From NCBI GenBank assembly GCA_023421955.1, contig JAEZSE010000014.1, positions 18,996-82,995 on the forward strand: 64,000 nucleotides of DNA, in the 5' to 3' direction. The notes beneath the pieces are model-generated. The model worked only from the letters and a program-made list of their open reading frames with translations. It did no database searches and was not told the origin of the DNA. Within the stretch, counting starts at the first letter, position 1, and each line of letters starts with the position of its first letter. Shown piece after piece: positions 50,485 through 59,432 of this stretch. The translations under genes were made by a program, and so were the position numbers. This stretch comes from Bacillota bacterium (GTDB lineage Bacteria; Bacillota; Clostridia; Christensenellales; UMGS416).

Positions 50485-51300
50485 TCAGATCGAATAAACG
50501 GAAAAACCGCCGTCGATGGGCAGCACCGCGCCGGTGATGAAACTGGCCGAGTCGCTTGAAAGGAAGATCACCGCTCCCACCAGCTCCGCCGGGTCGCCAT
50601 AGCGGCCCATGGGGGTCTGGGCGAGGATGTGGGCGCTGCGGGGCGTGGGCTTGCCCGCGGAGCGGTCAATGAGCAGGTCACGGTTCTGGTCAGTCAGAAA
50701 GAACCCCGGCGCAATGGCATTCACGCGAATGGTTCTGGACACATTGAGGCAAAACCAGCCGGCAAGCCACTGTGTGAAGTTGGCCACTGCCGCTTTGGCA
50801 GCGCTGTAGCCCATCACATTGGACAATGGCCGGATGCCAGCCATTGAGCAGATGTTGATGATGTTGCCGCTGCCCTGCGCAGCCATCACGCGGCCAAAAA
50901 CCTGGCTGGGCAGCACGGTGCCCATCAGGTTGAGATCGAAAACACCCTCTATGGCCTCCTTGGGCAGATCGAAAAACGGGCGGTCAGGCGTGGTGTTGGC
51001 CTCCGCCTTGTTACCGCCGGCGCCGTTGATGAGCACATCCACGCGCCCAAACCGTTCAAGCACGGAAGCGCAGGCCGCCTCCACACTTGCCTTTTCCGTG
51101 ACATCGCAGGCAAACCAGGCAGCATCACCGCCACTGGCGTTGAGCTCCTCGGCCAGCTTCATGGCCCGCTCCCCATGACGATTGATCACGGCGATCTTCG
51201 CGCCGCGCTCGCTGAGCTGCCGAGCCATCTCACTACACAGAATACCGGACGCGCCGGTGATCGCAAACACCTTGCCACTCACGCTGAAATCTGTATTCAT
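50485..51300 (-). CDS. SDR-family dehydrogenase, sugar-acid type (D-mannonate oxidoreductase-like)
   Basis: A 271-residue short-chain dehydrogenase. The cofactor motif is ITGASGILCSEMARQL (TGxxxGxG with Leu-Cys replacing the last Gly), INGAGGNKAEA, a catalytic Ser in INICSMAG and YSAAK for Tyr and Lys. The extended middle (TTPDRPFFDLP, then GWFCLNVSRTIRVNAIAPGF) matches the Firmicutes D-mannonate/fructuronate oxidoreductase and gluconate 5-dehydrogenase group. The ATG at 51300 gives the usual NTDFSVSGKV start. Co-transcribed with larA. Likely interconverts a keto-sugar acid and its hydroxy acid with NAD(P)H. Confidence 0.82.
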   Translation of the reverse strand: MNTDFSVSGKVFAITGASGILCSEMARQLSERGAKIAVINRHGERAMKLAEELNASGGDAAWFACDVTEKASVEAACASVLERFGRVDVLINGAGGNKAEANTTPDRPFFDLPKEAIEGVFDLNLMGTVLPSQVFGRVMAAQGSGNIINICSMAGIRPLSNVMGYSAAKAAVANFTQWLAGWFCLNVSRTIRVNAIAPGFFLTDQNRDLLIDRSAGKPTPRSAHILAQTPMGRYGDPAELVGAVIFLSSDSASFITGAVLPIDGGFSVYSI

Positions 51301-51359
51301 TGCATCCACCACCATCCACCACGTTACATACACATTAAGATAAATGCGAAACAGCTTTC

Positions 51360-51389
51360 AGTATATCTGCCGATATAGAAACCTGTCAA
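51360..51389 (-). promoter_or_regulatory. Promoter of the SDR-larA operon
   Basis: Minus strand TTGACA (51384-51389), 18-nt spacer, TATACT (51360-51365). Confidence 0.6.
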
Positions 51390-51414
51390 TCGCGCTTGAT
51401 TCCCGGATATCGGC
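51369..51414. promoter_or_regulatory. Inverted repeat over the SDR-larA promoter
   Basis: GCCGATAT (51369-51376, inside the promoter spacer) and ATATCGGC (51407-51414) are perfect inverted copies 30 nt apart, placed so that a repressor could block the minus-strand promoter. Confidence 0.35.
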
Positions 51415-51452
51415 AATCGAACCGGAAACACTATGCCCGGAGGTGTCAGGCT

Positions 51453-52220
51453 ATGATAGCACGCAAATCAGTCATCACATTCGGCATGGTGGCAATCCCG
51501 ATCGCAATGTATACCGCCACGCAGGACAATGACATCCACTTCAACCAGCTGCACAGGGAAGACAATAGCCGAATCCGCTACAAGAAGACCTGCGCCCATT
51601 GCGGCAAGGAGATCAAAGCGGAAGACATTGTGAAGGGTTTTGAGTATGACAACGACCAGTATGTGGTCGTCACCGATGAAGAGATCGAAAAGGTCAAGAC
51701 GGAAAAGGAAAAGTCCATCCAGATCCTGCACTTCGCGCAGTTGAACCAGATTTCGCCCGTCTATTATGACAAGACCTATCAAGCGGCACCGGAGCCGGGC
51801 GGAGAAAAGGCATTCGAGCTGCTTCGCGAGGCGCTGATGGCCGAGCAGAAAGTCGCCATCGGCAAGGCTGTCATGGGCACCAGCGACACGCTGATGGCAA
51901 TCATCCCCCGGGAGGATGGCATTCTCATCTCCACCATGTTTTATAATGACGAGGTGAAGGTGCAGCAGAAGCAGTATGCAAAGCCGGAGCTTTCCGAGCA
52001 GGAGCTGAACATGGCAAAGCTTCTGATCAACTCCATGGACACACCGTTTGACCCTGCCAAATACAAGGATGAATACCAGGTGAAGCTGCGCGCGCTGATT
52101 GAAACCAAGATCGCCGGCCGCGAGGTCGTAGCTGCCGAGCCGGAAGGCACCGGCAAGGTGATCGATTTGATGGAAGCGCTGAAGGCAAGCATCGAAAAGG
52201 CAAAAAAGGAATCAGCGTGA
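51453..52220 (+). CDS. ku: Ku DNA end-binding protein
   Basis: A 255-residue bacterial Ku. Hallmarks are SVITFGMVAIPI, FNQLHREDNSRIRYKK, the CAHCGKEI pair of cysteines, VVVTDEEIEKV and the MFYNDEV segment; a Lys/Glu-rich tail ends the protein. Ku homodimers bind DNA ends and recruit LigD for non-homologous end joining. CGGAGGTG lies 6 nt before ATG 51453; the open frame begins at 51396 but has no site there. LigD starts 3 nt after the stop, so the two are one transcript. Confidence 0.95.
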   Translation: MIARKSVITFGMVAIPIAMYTATQDNDIHFNQLHREDNSRIRYKKTCAHCGKEIKAEDIVKGFEYDNDQYVVVTDEEIEKVKTEKEKSIQILHFAQLNQISPVYYDKTYQAAPEPGGEKAFELLREALMAEQKVAIGKAVMGTSDTLMAIIPREDGILISTMFYNDEVKVQQKQYAKPELSEQELNMAKLLINSMDTPFDPAKYKDEYQVKLRALIETKIAGREVVAAEPEGTGKVIDLMEALKASIEKAKKESA

Positions 52221-52223
52221 TCT

Positions 52224-54683
52224 ATGGCCGGTAATCTGGACGAGTACAAGCGGAAGAGGGACTTTGAGAGAACCCTGGAGCCGGAGGGCCAAACAGAAAA
52301 GCCGGAAGAAGGCTTGCGGTTTGTGATCCAACACCACATGGCTCGAAAAGAGCACTACGACCTGCGCCTGGAATGGGGCGGCACGCTGTTGAGCTGGGCC
52401 GTGCCCAAGGGGCCATCCTACAGCACCAAGGACAAACGGCTCGCCGTGCAGGTTGAGGATCACCCTCTGGAGTATCGGAATTTTGAGGGCACGATCCCAA
52501 AGGGGGAGTATGGCGGCGGCACCGTGATGATTTGGGATGAGGGCACCTGGGAGCCCGCCGGGGATGTGGAAACAGGGCTGAGGGATGGCTCGCTGAAGTT
52601 TGCGCTGCACGGCAGAAGGCTCAAGGGGAAGTGGGCGCTGGTGCGGCTTAAGGCCAAAGAAGGAGAAACAAAAGACAACTGGCTTTTGCTCAAGGAAAAG
52701 GATGCGTATGCCAGGGAATCAGACGGGATTGAGGAGTTCACCACCAGCGCCCGGACCGGCCGCTCAATGGAGGAAATTGAGGCCGGCGCAGAGGCTCGAG
52801 TAACGAAGAATCCCTTTTCCATGACCGACGTGCAGCTGGCAAAGCTGGTCCATGAGGTGCCAGAAGGGGATGACTGGCTTTATGAGCTGAAGTATGACGG
52901 CTACCGGATCCTGGCATATCTGGAAGGCAGCGTCATCCGGCTGATGACCAGGAATGGCCATGACTACACAAAGCGCTTTCAGGATGTTGCCAACTTCCTG
53001 CTCGATTGGGCATCTGGGCGGGCCTTGGTTCTGGATGGAGAAATGGCCGTGATTGACGCGTCGGGCAAAACCGATTTTCAAGCGCTGCAGAATTATCTGA
53101 AAAACCCCAAGGCTCATGCCCTCACCTATCTCGTGTTTGACTTATTGGCGCTTGATGGTGAAGATTTGCGGACGCGCTGCCTGGCGGATCGAAAAGAGAT
53201 TCTGGAAGGATTGATGAAAGACGCACCGAATAACCTGCATTACAGTCAGTACGTGCAGGGGCACGGGAAAGAAAGCCTTGCAGCAGCCTGCGAACTGGGC
53301 ATGGAGGGGATCGTGGGTAAGAAGGCAGGATCTCCCTACAGTGGCACAAGAAACGGCGACTGGATCAAGCTCAAATGCGACAACCGGCAGGAATTTGTGA
53401 TCGGCGGATACACGCTGACGGACAAGAAAACAGAAGGCATCAGCGCCCTGCTGCTCGGTGTGTATACTGGTGATGACCTGGTCTATGCCGGGCGGGCAGG
53501 CACGGGCTTGAGCCAGGCGGAGGCAAAGGGGCTTCTGAGACAATTTGAAGCATTGATAAGCCGGGAATCTCCATTCAAGGAAGCACCAAAACCCAAAGCG
53601 AACGAAGAGATCACCTGGCTGATGCCCCGCCTGGTTGCAGAAATCAGATTTGCTGAATGGACTGAGGAGCACTTGCTGCGGCAGGCAAGCTTTCAGGGCC
53701 TGCGGGTGGATAAGGATGCCAGACAGGTGTCGATGGAAAAGACAGATGGCGATACTCCCCCGCCACCCAATCCCAACGAAACGGAGGCCCCCATGCAAGC
53801 AGATGGCAGCAACAGCACCCTGATCAGCGGAATCCGAATCACCAATCCGGACAAGGTCATTTTCAACAGCCCGCAGACAAGCAAGGCTGATGTGGTGCGG
53901 TATTACGAAACAGTATCATCTCGCATGATGCCGTTTGTGGGCAGCCGGATCCTAAGCATTGTACGCTGCCCCAAGGGCATCTCCAGCAGCTGCTTCTACA
54001 AAAAGCACCCGGGGCCGGACAGCAAAGGCATTATGACCATACCCATCACCAACAGCGATGGCCAAACAGAAGACTACTTCTATGTCAACGATCCATCGGG
54101 GCTCATCATGGAAGCACAAATGGGCACGCTGGAATTCCACACCTGGGGGAGCCGGGTGGACAATTTGGAAAAGCCCGACCTGATGGTTTTTGATCTGGAC
54201 CCCGACGAGGGTATGGATTTGGCCGGTGTACGGCAAGGGGTGCGTGATCTGAAGAGCATCCTGGCAGAACTATCATTGGGTTCCTATCTCAAAACCAGTG
54301 GCGGTAAAGGTTATCATGTGGTAGTGCCGTTGCAACCCTCCGTATCATGGGAGGTGTTTCACGACTTTGCCCGCCGGGTGGCGGAAGTGATGGAGGCGAA
54401 GTGGCCGGACCGCTACACCAGCAACGTGCGCAAGGCAAAGCGGGTCAACAAGATCTTTATCGACTGGATGAGAAACGGCAGGGGCGCCACCAGCATCGCC
54501 CCCTATTCCATCCGGGCCAGAGAAGGGGCTCGGGTGTCCATGCCCATCCCATGGGAGGAGTTGGACGCTGTCGCTCCGGATGGTGTAAACATGGCCGAAG
54601 CATTGCACAGAATCCATGGCAAAGACCCATGGGCAGGATTTTTTGAAACTACACAATCCTTGAGCACCGGATCAGCAGGGTAA
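52224..54683 (+). CDS. ligD: NHEJ DNA ligase LigD (phosphoesterase-ligase-polymerase)
   Basis: An 819-residue three-domain protein. The 3'-phosphoesterase domain (about 25-150) has FVIQHHMARKEHYDLRLE and the His of ED-HPLEY. The ligase domain (about 195-495) carries nucleotidyl-lysine K223 in YELKYDGYR and ends with an OB fold (KLKCDNRQEFVIGGYT). The C-terminal primase-polymerase domain (about 530-810) has FDLDPDEGMD with its metal-binding Asp pair and TSGGKGYHVVVPL. The order phosphoesterase-ligase-polymerase is that of Pseudomonas LigD, different from mycobacterial LigD. Repairs double-strand breaks with Ku. Confidence 0.95.
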   Translation: MAGNLDEYKRKRDFERTLEPEGQTEKPEEGLRFVIQHHMARKEHYDLRLEWGGTLLSWAVPKGPSYSTKDKRLAVQVEDHPLEYRNFEGTIPKGEYGGGTVMIWDEGTWEPAGDVETGLRDGSLKFALHGRRLKGKWALVRLKAKEGETKDNWLLLKEKDAYARESDGIEEFTTSARTGRSMEEIEAGAEARVTKNPFSMTDVQLAKLVHEVPEGDDWLYELKYDGYRILAYLEGSVIRLMTRNGHDYTKRFQDVANFLLDWASGRALVLDGEMAVIDASGKTDFQALQNYLKNPKAHALTYLVFDLLALDGEDLRTRCLADRKEILEGLMKDAPNNLHYSQYVQGHGKESLAAACELGMEGIVGKKAGSPYSGTRNGDWIKLKCDNRQEFVIGGYTLTDKKTEGISALLLGVYTGDDLVYAGRAGTGLSQAEAKGLLRQFEALISRESPFKEAPKPKANEEITWLMPRLVAEIRFAEWTEEHLLRQASFQGLRVDKDARQVSMEKTDGDTPPPPNPNETEAPMQADGSNSTLISGIRITNPDKVIFNSPQTSKADVVRYYETVSSRMMPFVGSRILSIVRCPKGISSSCFYKKHPGPDSKGIMTIPITNSDGQTEDYFYVNDPSGLIMEAQMGTLEFHTWGSRVDNLEKPDLMVFDLDPDEGMDLAGVRQGVRDLKSILAELSLGSYLKTSGGKGYHVVVPLQPSVSWEVFHDFARRVAEVMEAKWPDRYTSNVRKAKRVNKIFIDWMRNGRGATSIAPYSIRAREGARVSMPIPWEELDAVAPDGVNMAEALHRIHGKDPWAGFFETTQSLSTGSAG

Positions 54684-54714
54684 TGCAATCGAGAACAAGA
54701 ATTTGGATGAAATG

Positions 54715-54740
54715 AAAAAGAGACCCGGGAACCGGGTCTC
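54715..54740 (-). terminator. Terminator of the citrate-synthase-like gene
   Basis: Minus strand stem GAGACCCGG / CCGGGTCTC with 3-nt loop and a T5 run. Confidence 0.8.
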
Positions 54741-54756
54741 CAAAAATCACAGATGC

Positions 54757-56157
54757 TTACTTCTTATGCAAATGGTGCGTGAGCTTAATATATAGCTCTT
54801 CATCGTATGCCCGCACCATCAATTCCAGCTCCTCATCACCGATTGAGGTGGTGCGCCCATCGGCAAATTGCCGGTCAATCAGGTCTTTCATATAGCCAAC
54901 AAGCGGGTGTTTCTTATCGATTGTAATGCCCACAGGCTTGAAATAGCCCATGATCCAATAAGCCAGGCCGGCGGCGCCGGAGTGGGGCCCCACCACAACG
55001 ACCGGCGGGCGGTTCAGGATCTTCTGCGTGTCAAAAATGTTGTAGATCTCCTCATCCTTCAAAAGCCCGTCGGCGTGGATGCCGGCACGAGTCGCGTTGA
55101 AGTTGCGGCCCACGAAGGGCATACGAGATGGGATCTCCATACCAATTTCCCGTTCAAAGAAGTCTGCGATCTCGGTAATAACCGAAAGATCCATGCCGTC
55201 AGTAGTGCCGCGCAGCTGCGCGTACTCAATGGCCATTGCCTCCAGCGGGCAGTTACCGGTGCGCTCGCCGATGCCCATCAGCGCGCAGTTGACGGAAGAG
55301 CATCCATACAGCCACGCTGTGGCGGCGTTGGGTACAACTTTATAAAAGTCATTATGGCCGTGCCACTCCAGCAACTCACAGGGCACGCCGGCATAATGGT
55401 TCAAGCCATAAATGATGCCTTGCACGCTGCGGGGGAGAGCCGCGCCCGGATAGGTGATGCCCAGGCCCAATGTGTCGCAGGCTCGCACCTTGATGGGGAT
55501 GCCGCTTTCCTTCATCAGACTCATCAGCTCCGCCGCGAAGGGCACCACGAACCCATAAAAGTCCGCCCGGGTGATGTCCTCAAAGTGGCAGCGGGGCTTG
55601 ATGCCCTTGTCCAATGCGCTCTTGACCACACCGAGGTATTGCTCCATCGCCTGAGCGCGGGTCATGTTCATTTTCTTGAAAATGTGATAATCAGAAGCAC
55701 TTACCAAAATGCCTGTCTCTGCAACGCCCAGGCTCTTGACCAGGTCAAAATCGCCTTTGGTGGCGCGGATCCAGGTGGTTACTTCCGGAAAATCATAACC
55801 CAAATCCATACATTCGTGTAATGCTTCCTTGTCTTTGTCGGTATAGACAAAGAACTCGCTCTGACGGATCAAGCCCTTGGGACCGCCTAACCGGTGCATC
55901 ATCTTGAAAAGCTTCACAATCTGCTCCACCGTGAACGGCGATTGGCTTTGCTGCCCGTCGCGAAATGTGGTGTCGGTAATCCAGATCTCGCCGGGTGTCA
56001 CCATCGGCACCATCCGGTGGTTGAACGGCGCCTTTGGAATGCTCGTGTATTCATACAAATGCCGATACAGGTTGGGCTGTGCCACATCCTGCAGCGGGTA
56101 TTTGTGGGCGCTTTGTTCCAGCAGATTGGTCTTGTCACTGAATTCCAACACCGGCAT
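54757..56157 (-). CDS. HMGL-family acyltransferase, probable Re-citrate synthase
   Basis: A 466-residue protein of the 2-isopropylmalate/homocitrate synthase family. Metal and substrate motifs: WITDTTFRDGQQS, RCHFEDITRADFYG, and LLEWHGHNDFYK with its HxH; NCALMGIGERTGNCPLEAM and NFNATRAGIHADGLL are also intact. The long N-terminus (VAQPNLYRHLYEY, FNHRMVPM) and length match the clostridial group containing Clostridium kluyveri Re-citrate synthase, which makes citrate from acetyl-CoA and oxaloacetate with opposite stereochemistry to ordinary citrate synthase. Isopropylmalate or homocitrate synthase remain possible; no leu or lys genes are near. AAGGAGG precedes the ATG. Confidence 0.8.
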   Translation of the reverse strand: MPVLEFSDKTNLLEQSAHKYPLQDVAQPNLYRHLYEYTSIPKAPFNHRMVPMVTPGEIWITDTTFRDGQQSQSPFTVEQIVKLFKMMHRLGGPKGLIRQSEFFVYTDKDKEALHECMDLGYDFPEVTTWIRATKGDFDLVKSLGVAETGILVSASDYHIFKKMNMTRAQAMEQYLGVVKSALDKGIKPRCHFEDITRADFYGFVVPFAAELMSLMKESGIPIKVRACDTLGLGITYPGAALPRSVQGIIYGLNHYAGVPCELLEWHGHNDFYKVVPNAATAWLYGCSSVNCALMGIGERTGNCPLEAMAIEYAQLRGTTDGMDLSVITEIADFFEREIGMEIPSRMPFVGRNFNATRAGIHADGLLKDEEIYNIFDTQKILNRPPVVVVGPHSGAAGLAYWIMGYFKPVGITIDKKHPLVGYMKDLIDRQFADGRTTSIGDEELELMVRAYDEELYIKLTHHLHKK

Positions 56158-56334
56158 GACGATTCCTCCTTCAAAAATCTACGGCTCCCACCCCACCCCG
56201 TTAGTTTACCGAAGTAAAAATACGCGGGGCTCTGTCGCTGCGGCGGCAGGCACTGCCTCCGGCTTTGCGTAGTGTCGGTAAAGCCGATATATGAGCAAAG
56301 CCAAGCATTGCAGAGCAATTCGGCGAGGGGAGAT

Positions 56335-57528
56335 TTACTCCAACATCTGAACGAACTCGGCGATCCGCCGCACACCCTCTTCCAGGTTGTCCATGTTGAG
56401 CGCATAAGAAAGGCGCTCATAGCCTTCGGCAAAGAACGCCGAACCTGGCACGACGGCAACCTTCTTCTCTTCCAAAAGGGCCGTGGCAAAATCCATGCTG
56501 TCTTTGATCTCCACACCCCGGAGCTTTTTGCCCAGCACCTGGCTTATGTTCATAAACAGATAGAACGCACCGCGAGGCAGTATCGCCGAGAGCCCCTCCA
56601 CCTGGTTGACCAGTTCGTGGATGCGCTTCCTGCGTCGGTCAAACTCCGCCACCATGCTGTCCACCACATCGTGGGGGCCTTTTAACGCTGCGATCGTGGC
56701 ATATTGGGCGATCGAGTTGGGGTTGCTGGTGGCCTGGCTCTGGATGTTGGCCATCACGGCAGCAGCAGCCGTGGGAGCAGCCGCCCAGCCGATTCGCCAG
56801 CCGGTCATTGCATAAGTCTTGGATACGCCGTTGATCACAATGGTGCGTTCCTTGATCTCCTCGCCATAACTGGCGATGCTGCGGGGCTTGAGGCCGTCAA
56901 AGCTCAATGCCTCATAGATTTCATCGGAAATGACCCACAGGTCGCGTTTCACAGCCAATGCTGCGATCTTCTCGATTTCCTTGTTGTCAAAGGCACCGCC
57001 AGTGGGGTTCACCGGGTTATTCAGCACAATTGCCCTGGTTTTCTCGGTGCAAGCCGCCTCTAACTGCTCAGCGGTGGGCACAAAGCCCTGCTCCTCTCCG
57101 GCATGCACCAACACCGGTACGGCACCGGTCATCTTCACCATCTCTGGATAAGAGACCCAGCAAGGAGAGGGGATCAACACCTCGTCACCAGGATCCAGCA
57201 CCGCCAAGAAGGCGTTGTAAAGCGAGTGCTTCGCACCATTGGAAACCACAACCTGGCGCGGCGTATACTTGAGCTCATTGTCTTTGAGCATCTTTTCACA
57301 GATGGCTGTTCGCAACTCCATCGTGCCGGCAGCAGGTGTGTAATGGGTCATGCCCTTTACCATTGCTTCCCGCGCGGCAGCACAGATGTGCTCCGGCGTG
57401 GTAAAGTCTGGCTCACCCAGTCCAAAATCAATCACGTCATGGCCTTCAGCTCTGAGCGCCTTTGCTTTCGCGGAAATGGCAAGGGTAGCGCTTTCCTCCA
57501 CCGCCATACCCATGATCGAAAGCTTCAT
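56335..57528 (-). CDS. Class I aminotransferase, aspartate aminotransferase-like
   Basis: A 397-residue PLP enzyme. The cofactor lysine is in NGVSKTYAMTGWRIGWAAAP (about residue 234). DFGLGEPDFTTPEHI, GAKHSLYNAF, LNNPVNPTGG and FAEGYERLSYAL, which holds the substrate-binding Arg, are typical of the Bacillus/Thermus AspC subgroup. It interconverts aspartate and oxaloacetate with glutamate and 2-oxoglutarate, and so could supply oxaloacetate to the citrate-synthase-like enzyme 177 nt downstream. AAGGAGGT before ATG 57528. It has its own promoter. Confidence 0.92.
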   Translation of the reverse strand: MKLSIMGMAVEESATLAISAKAKALRAEGHDVIDFGLGEPDFTTPEHICAAAREAMVKGMTHYTPAAGTMELRTAICEKMLKDNELKYTPRQVVVSNGAKHSLYNAFLAVLDPGDEVLIPSPCWVSYPEMVKMTGAVPVLVHAGEEQGFVPTAEQLEAACTEKTRAIVLNNPVNPTGGAFDNKEIEKIAALAVKRDLWVISDEIYEALSFDGLKPRSIASYGEEIKERTIVINGVSKTYAMTGWRIGWAAAPTAAAAVMANIQSQATSNPNSIAQYATIAALKGPHDVVDSMVAEFDRRRKRIHELVNQVEGLSAILPRGAFYLFMNISQVLGKKLRGVEIKDSMDFATALLEEKKVAVVPGSAFFAEGYERLSYALNMDNLEEGVRRIAEFVQMLE

Positions 57529-57673
57529 GATGTTACCTCCTTGTAACACTCAATTTTGCATGTTCATCTGTATCAACTTTCAAAATCGAAGTTTCTGAAC
57601 AAAATAAAGTATTGCCTACGCAAACTTTGAGCCAATTTCTGCAACATCGACTATTGAAATATTCATTTGCTAA

Positions 57674-57702
57674 ATAATATCATTCCTTCTTGATAAATGC
57701 AA
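57674..57702 (-). promoter_or_regulatory. Promoter for the aminotransferase gene
   Basis: Minus strand TTGCAT (57697-57702), 17-nt spacer, TATTAT (57674-57679). Confidence 0.6.
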
Positions 57703-57782
57703 CCGCTTTGGCATGTATTTTTATCTTTTAGAAAGAGTCTATCCGTCAGCATCGTAACCATAGAACTAGCCGTATTATGGAT

Positions 57783-57815
57783 AAGGGCCCTGCGCCTGGC
57801 TGGCGCGGGCCCTTT
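57783..57815 (-). terminator. Terminator after the exporter operon
   Basis: A long GC stem (AAGGGCCC-GCGCC / GGCGC-GGGCCCTT with one bulged position) with a 5-nt loop, about 50 nt past the stop of the coiled-coil gene. The T run is short on the minus strand. Confidence 0.6.
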
Positions 57816-57863
57816 GTATTGAATATGCTCACATTTTAAATCAAATACCAATACCCATGAATG

Positions 57864-59432
57864 TCAGCGAAACAGATCGGCAAGCTTCTCAAAGAACCCT
57901 TTGTCCCGTGGTGTTTGTTGAGTTTGTTCTCTCTCTTCGGCTGCCGCAATCTCGCCGGTCTTATAGATGAACTGCACTGAGCGAGGATGGTTTCGATCTG
58001 AAACAAAGGATACAGGCGCGGCATCCGGATTGTTGCCAAAGTCAAATTGGTCAAAGGTCTTTCCGGCCTCTTCGATGCCATCCTTGAATTCGGTCTGCCC
58101 GTCCACCAGCTTCTGCACTTCATCAGGGAGCTTGGCCATTTCCTTGGAAGTAGTCGCAAGCCCGTTGGAGAGGCTGGACATGCCATTGATGATCTGCCCC
58201 AGGCCGCTCAGCAACTCGGGGCTGCCTCCTTTCAGCTTGGAAAGGCCATCAGAAAAAGCCTTCATACCGGCGGCAATCTGGGAAATACCGTCCGTATAGC
58301 TGCCCAGCCCCTGGCCATAGGCGGTCAACTTGGCCCGCAGCACCGGGATTTGACCGGCCGTTTCCGGCGGGGCCAGCGGTGCCATCGCCGCCAGTAAGCC
58401 GTCCACACCAGCGTTCAATTGATCATAATTGGCTTTAAGCGCCTTGCCATTGGCGGCAAGCTCCTTGAGGCCGGCGGCAATATCTTTAGCCTTGGCCGAA
58501 AGCGTTGCGACACCGTATGTATAGTCTTTTACACCGCCACGATATGTTGAGAGGCCCGATTTAGCATCGGCAGCGCCGTCGGCCATCTTGTCCACACCGT
58601 CGGCCAACTCCTTCAGGCCGTCGCGCAGCTCCTCGGTGCCGTCCACTAACTTCTGGGCGCCGTCGGCCATCTTGTCAATGTCCTCCCGCATGCCCTCGGT
58701 GTCAATACCGGTCATTGCCTTCTGGTCAAAAGGCATCGCGGTCATCGTGAAGCCATCAAAACTGAACTCATCGGTCATAAAGCTGATTGTGAACGATGCC
58801 GACTTGCCCGGCATCACCGTGTAGGCAAAGCTCTTGGAACGGCCGGTCAGAATGGTAGTAGCCCCCTGAGCGTCAATATCCTGGCAACGATCCAGATCAA
58901 GGGATGCCTGGAACTGGGTGAAGTAATTCGTCACATAACTTTGGTTTGCCGTGCTGTTGGGCTTGGCTTCCACATGGATTGCGACCTTGCCCGACTTGCC
59001 GGCCAGGTCAGTGGGGGTGATTGCCTGGCCGTCCAGCATGTAAGTCACCGCAACCAGCAGCGGAGGTTGAGCATCACTCAGCGTGCCCTGATAATAAAAA
59101 CCTTTCGGGTCCGCTTCCAGTTGCCAGATGATTTCATCGCCGGAGACCTGCGCCTTGGCGTCGTTGGCGAGATTCACGACACTTGTATAAGTACCGTAGT
59201 CGGTATAGGAACCGGCGGCAGGCGTGTCGATGCGGTTCACCACATCGGTGCCCATGAGCGCGCCGGAAGCGTCCAGCTTGAAATAGACTGTCTCATCTTT
59301 GGATACAGTCTGTGATTCCGCTATGGCTGTGTTTTTGGCGGCAGCGGGGCTATCAGAAAGGCCCAGCGCAATGCCTGCCGGTGCAGCCGCAAGCAATATG
59401 CCAAGTGCCATGGCAGTAAGTTTCTTGTTCAT
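57864..59432 (-). CDS. Secreted coiled-coil protein, partner of an MMPL exporter
   Basis: A 522-residue protein with a signal peptide (KKLTAMALGILLAAAPAGIA, about 3-22) and no other clear membrane helix. After a beta-rich domain (about 40-230) it has a long stretch of YhgE/Pip-like repeats in which units such as DGxxELxDGL and ADGVDKMADGA recur (about residues 245-330 and 395-455), forming a probable coiled coil. Proteins like this accompany MMPL/RND-type pumps in Firmicutes and may form a wall-spanning extension. It overlaps the pump gene by 4 nt (ATGA). Role inferred; cargo unknown. Confidence 0.75.
   Translation of the reverse strand: MNKKLTAMALGILLAAAPAGIALGLSDSPAAAKNTAIAESQTVSKDETVYFKLDASGALMGTDVVNRIDTPAAGSYTDYGTYTSVVNLANDAKAQVSGDEIIWQLEADPKGFYYQGTLSDAQPPLLVAVTYMLDGQAITPTDLAGKSGKVAIHVEAKPNSTANQSYVTNYFTQFQASLDLDRCQDIDAQGATTILTGRSKSFAYTVMPGKSASFTISFMTDEFSFDGFTMTAMPFDQKAMTGIDTEGMREDIDKMADGAQKLVDGTEELRDGLKELADGVDKMADGAADAKSGLSTYRGGVKDYTYGVATLSAKAKDIAAGLKELAANGKALKANYDQLNAGVDGLLAAMAPLAPPETAGQIPVLRAKLTAYGQGLGSYTDGISQIAAGMKAFSDGLSKLKGGSPELLSGLGQIINGMSSLSNGLATTSKEMAKLPDEVQKLVDGQTEFKDGIEEAGKTFDQFDFGNNPDAAPVSFVSDRNHPRSVQFIYKTGEIAAAEEREQTQQTPRDKGFFEKLADLFR

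Larger units (their letters stand above)
57529..57863. other. 335-bp AT-rich intergenic region
   Basis: No gene seen. It contains the aminotransferase promoter (57674-57702), an AT-rich leader of about 140 nt on the minus strand with no recognised riboswitch, and the strong hairpin at 57783-57815. Confidence 0.5.

Noticed and set aside
51453..54683. Ku-LigD pair as part of a phage or mobile island
   Set aside because: No integrase, phage genes or tRNA site is near, and base composition looks like the surroundings; NHEJ pairs are normal chromosomal genes.
56158..56334. Possible T-box or riboswitch before the citrate-synthase-like gene
   Set aside because: Only short unmatched hairpins such as GGCTTT/AAAGCC are visible; I found no specifier loop, T-box core or terminator-antiterminator pair.
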